This document shows, piece after piece, positions 7,541-7,677 of a stretch of DNA of 7,677 bases. Made by a program: the position numbers and the translations under genes. The stretch lies in the NCBI GenBank assembly GCA_031255425.1, contig JAIRSN010000176.1, positions 1 through 7,677 of the forward strand, written 5' to 3'. Below the pieces are notes generated by a model. It had not been told where the DNA came from. It did not search any database and was given only the letters and a program-made list of their open reading frames with translations. Origin of the DNA: Dysgonamonadaceae bacterium (lineage in GTDB: Bacteria; Bacteroidota; Bacteroidia; Bacteroidales; Azobacteroidaceae). The number at the start of each line of letters is the position of its first letter. The first letter of the stretch is position 1.

Positions 7541-7571
7541 CAAAGGTAATATTTTCTTTATAGATACCAAA
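7541..7571 (-). promoter_or_regulatory. promoter of the tamB-tamL operon
   Basis: On the minus strand TTTG (7571-7568) is followed after exactly 19 bp by TACCTTTG (7548-7541). Both boxes match the Bacteroidota housekeeping consensus TTTG and TAnnTTTG without a mismatch, with the preferred spacing. Transcription should begin near 7535, about 60 bases before the ATC at 7474 and about 118 before the TTG at 7417. The leader is AT-rich and lacks an ATG in any frame. Nothing else in the operon looks like an internal promoter, and the 4-bp overlap suggests that tamL depends on this one. Confidence 0.72.
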
Positions 7572-7601
7572 TTTAAGGGCAAGGTTTTATATTTTCTTCT
7601 T

Positions 7602-7627
7602 TCAGGCTGCGCCTTTGGCTTGCCTGA
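7602..7627 (+). other. imperfect hairpin followed by a T-rich run
   Basis: TCAGGC (7602-7607) pairs with GCCTGA (7622-7627), and inside it GCC (7611-7613) pairs with GGC (7617-7619) around a TTT loop. On the plus strand a T-rich run (7628-7639) follows, so it has the shape of a rho-independent terminator read to the right. No plus-strand gene lies upstream within the intergenic region, so it would stop only antisense transcripts crossing tamB, or else it is a remnant of a repeat element. It lies 31 bp upstream of the tamB -33 box. Confidence 0.35.
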
Positions 7628-7639
7628 TTGTTCTTTTTT

Positions 7640-7675
7640 GGCGGCGGACACGCAGTGTCTTTTATATTTTTGGGA
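7640..7675. repeat. 36-bp intergenic repeat, right copy (inverted)
   Basis: This is the reverse complement of 211-246 with one difference. It holds the same small inverted repeat (GACAC, GCA, GTGTC at 7647-7659) followed by a T-rich tail on the plus strand. The tail contains TATTTTTG (7665-7672), another match to the TAnnTTTG -7 box, pointing out of the window to the right; the nearest TTTG upstream (7637-7640) is 24 bp away, longer than usual. The two copies have mirrored settings, each in a divergent intergenic region with the T-rich side facing out of the window. Confidence 0.75.
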
Positions 7676-7677
7676 AG

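Noticed and set aside
211..7675. Inverted repeats at both ends suggesting a 7.4-kb transposon or invertible segment
   Set aside because: The enclosed genes are housekeeping and envelope genes, no transposase or recombinase is present, and no target-site duplication is visible. The repeats look like dispersed intergenic elements.

Overview
The window reads as chromosomal DNA from a Bacteroidota species, most likely of the order Bacteroidales. Three things point there: promoter boxes of the Bacteroidota type (TAnnTTTG with an upstream TTTG), a uracil phosphoribosyltransferase with the wording typical of that phylum, and a TamA-like Omp85 protein carrying a lipoprotein signal (TamL) encoded directly behind tamB. 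The coding DNA is fairly GC-rich, while the two intergenic regions are AT-rich. I see no phage, transposon, CRISPR, tRNA or rRNA signal.

Layout from left to right: (1) 1-82, minus strand: the first 27 codons of an FtsX/LolE-like ABC transporter permease that runs off the left edge. (2) 83-311: divergent intergenic region with a near-perfect 19-bp palindrome next to the permease start, one copy of a 36-bp repeat, and a promoter for the next gene. (3) 312-968, plus strand: uracil phosphoribosyltransferase (upp). (4) 969-3203, minus strand: tamL, a lipid-anchored Omp85 barrel protein, whose stop codon directly abuts the upp stop. (5) 3200-7417 (possibly to 7474), minus strand: tamB, a giant inner-membrane-anchored AsmA-like protein, overlapping the tamL start by 4 bp. 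(6) 7475-7677: AT-rich upstream region of tamB with a textbook Bacteroidota promoter, a hairpin and the second, inverted copy of the 36-bp repeat.

TamB and TamL form one transcription unit read from right to left. Together they would make the translocation and assembly module: TamB spans the periplasm from the inner membrane and TamL sits in the outer membrane. The partial permease at the left edge is probably also an envelope gene (lipoprotein-release type), but it is a separate unit. Upp is a pyrimidine-salvage enzyme with no visible functional link to its neighbours.

I found no clear undescribed system. The points most worth a second look are the tamB start (the natural N-terminus begins at an ATC codon, not ATG/GTG/TTG), the 36-bp inverted repeat pair (35 of 36 identical) in the two intergenic regions, the operator-like palindrome before the permease gene, and the zero-base tail-to-tail junction between upp and tamL.
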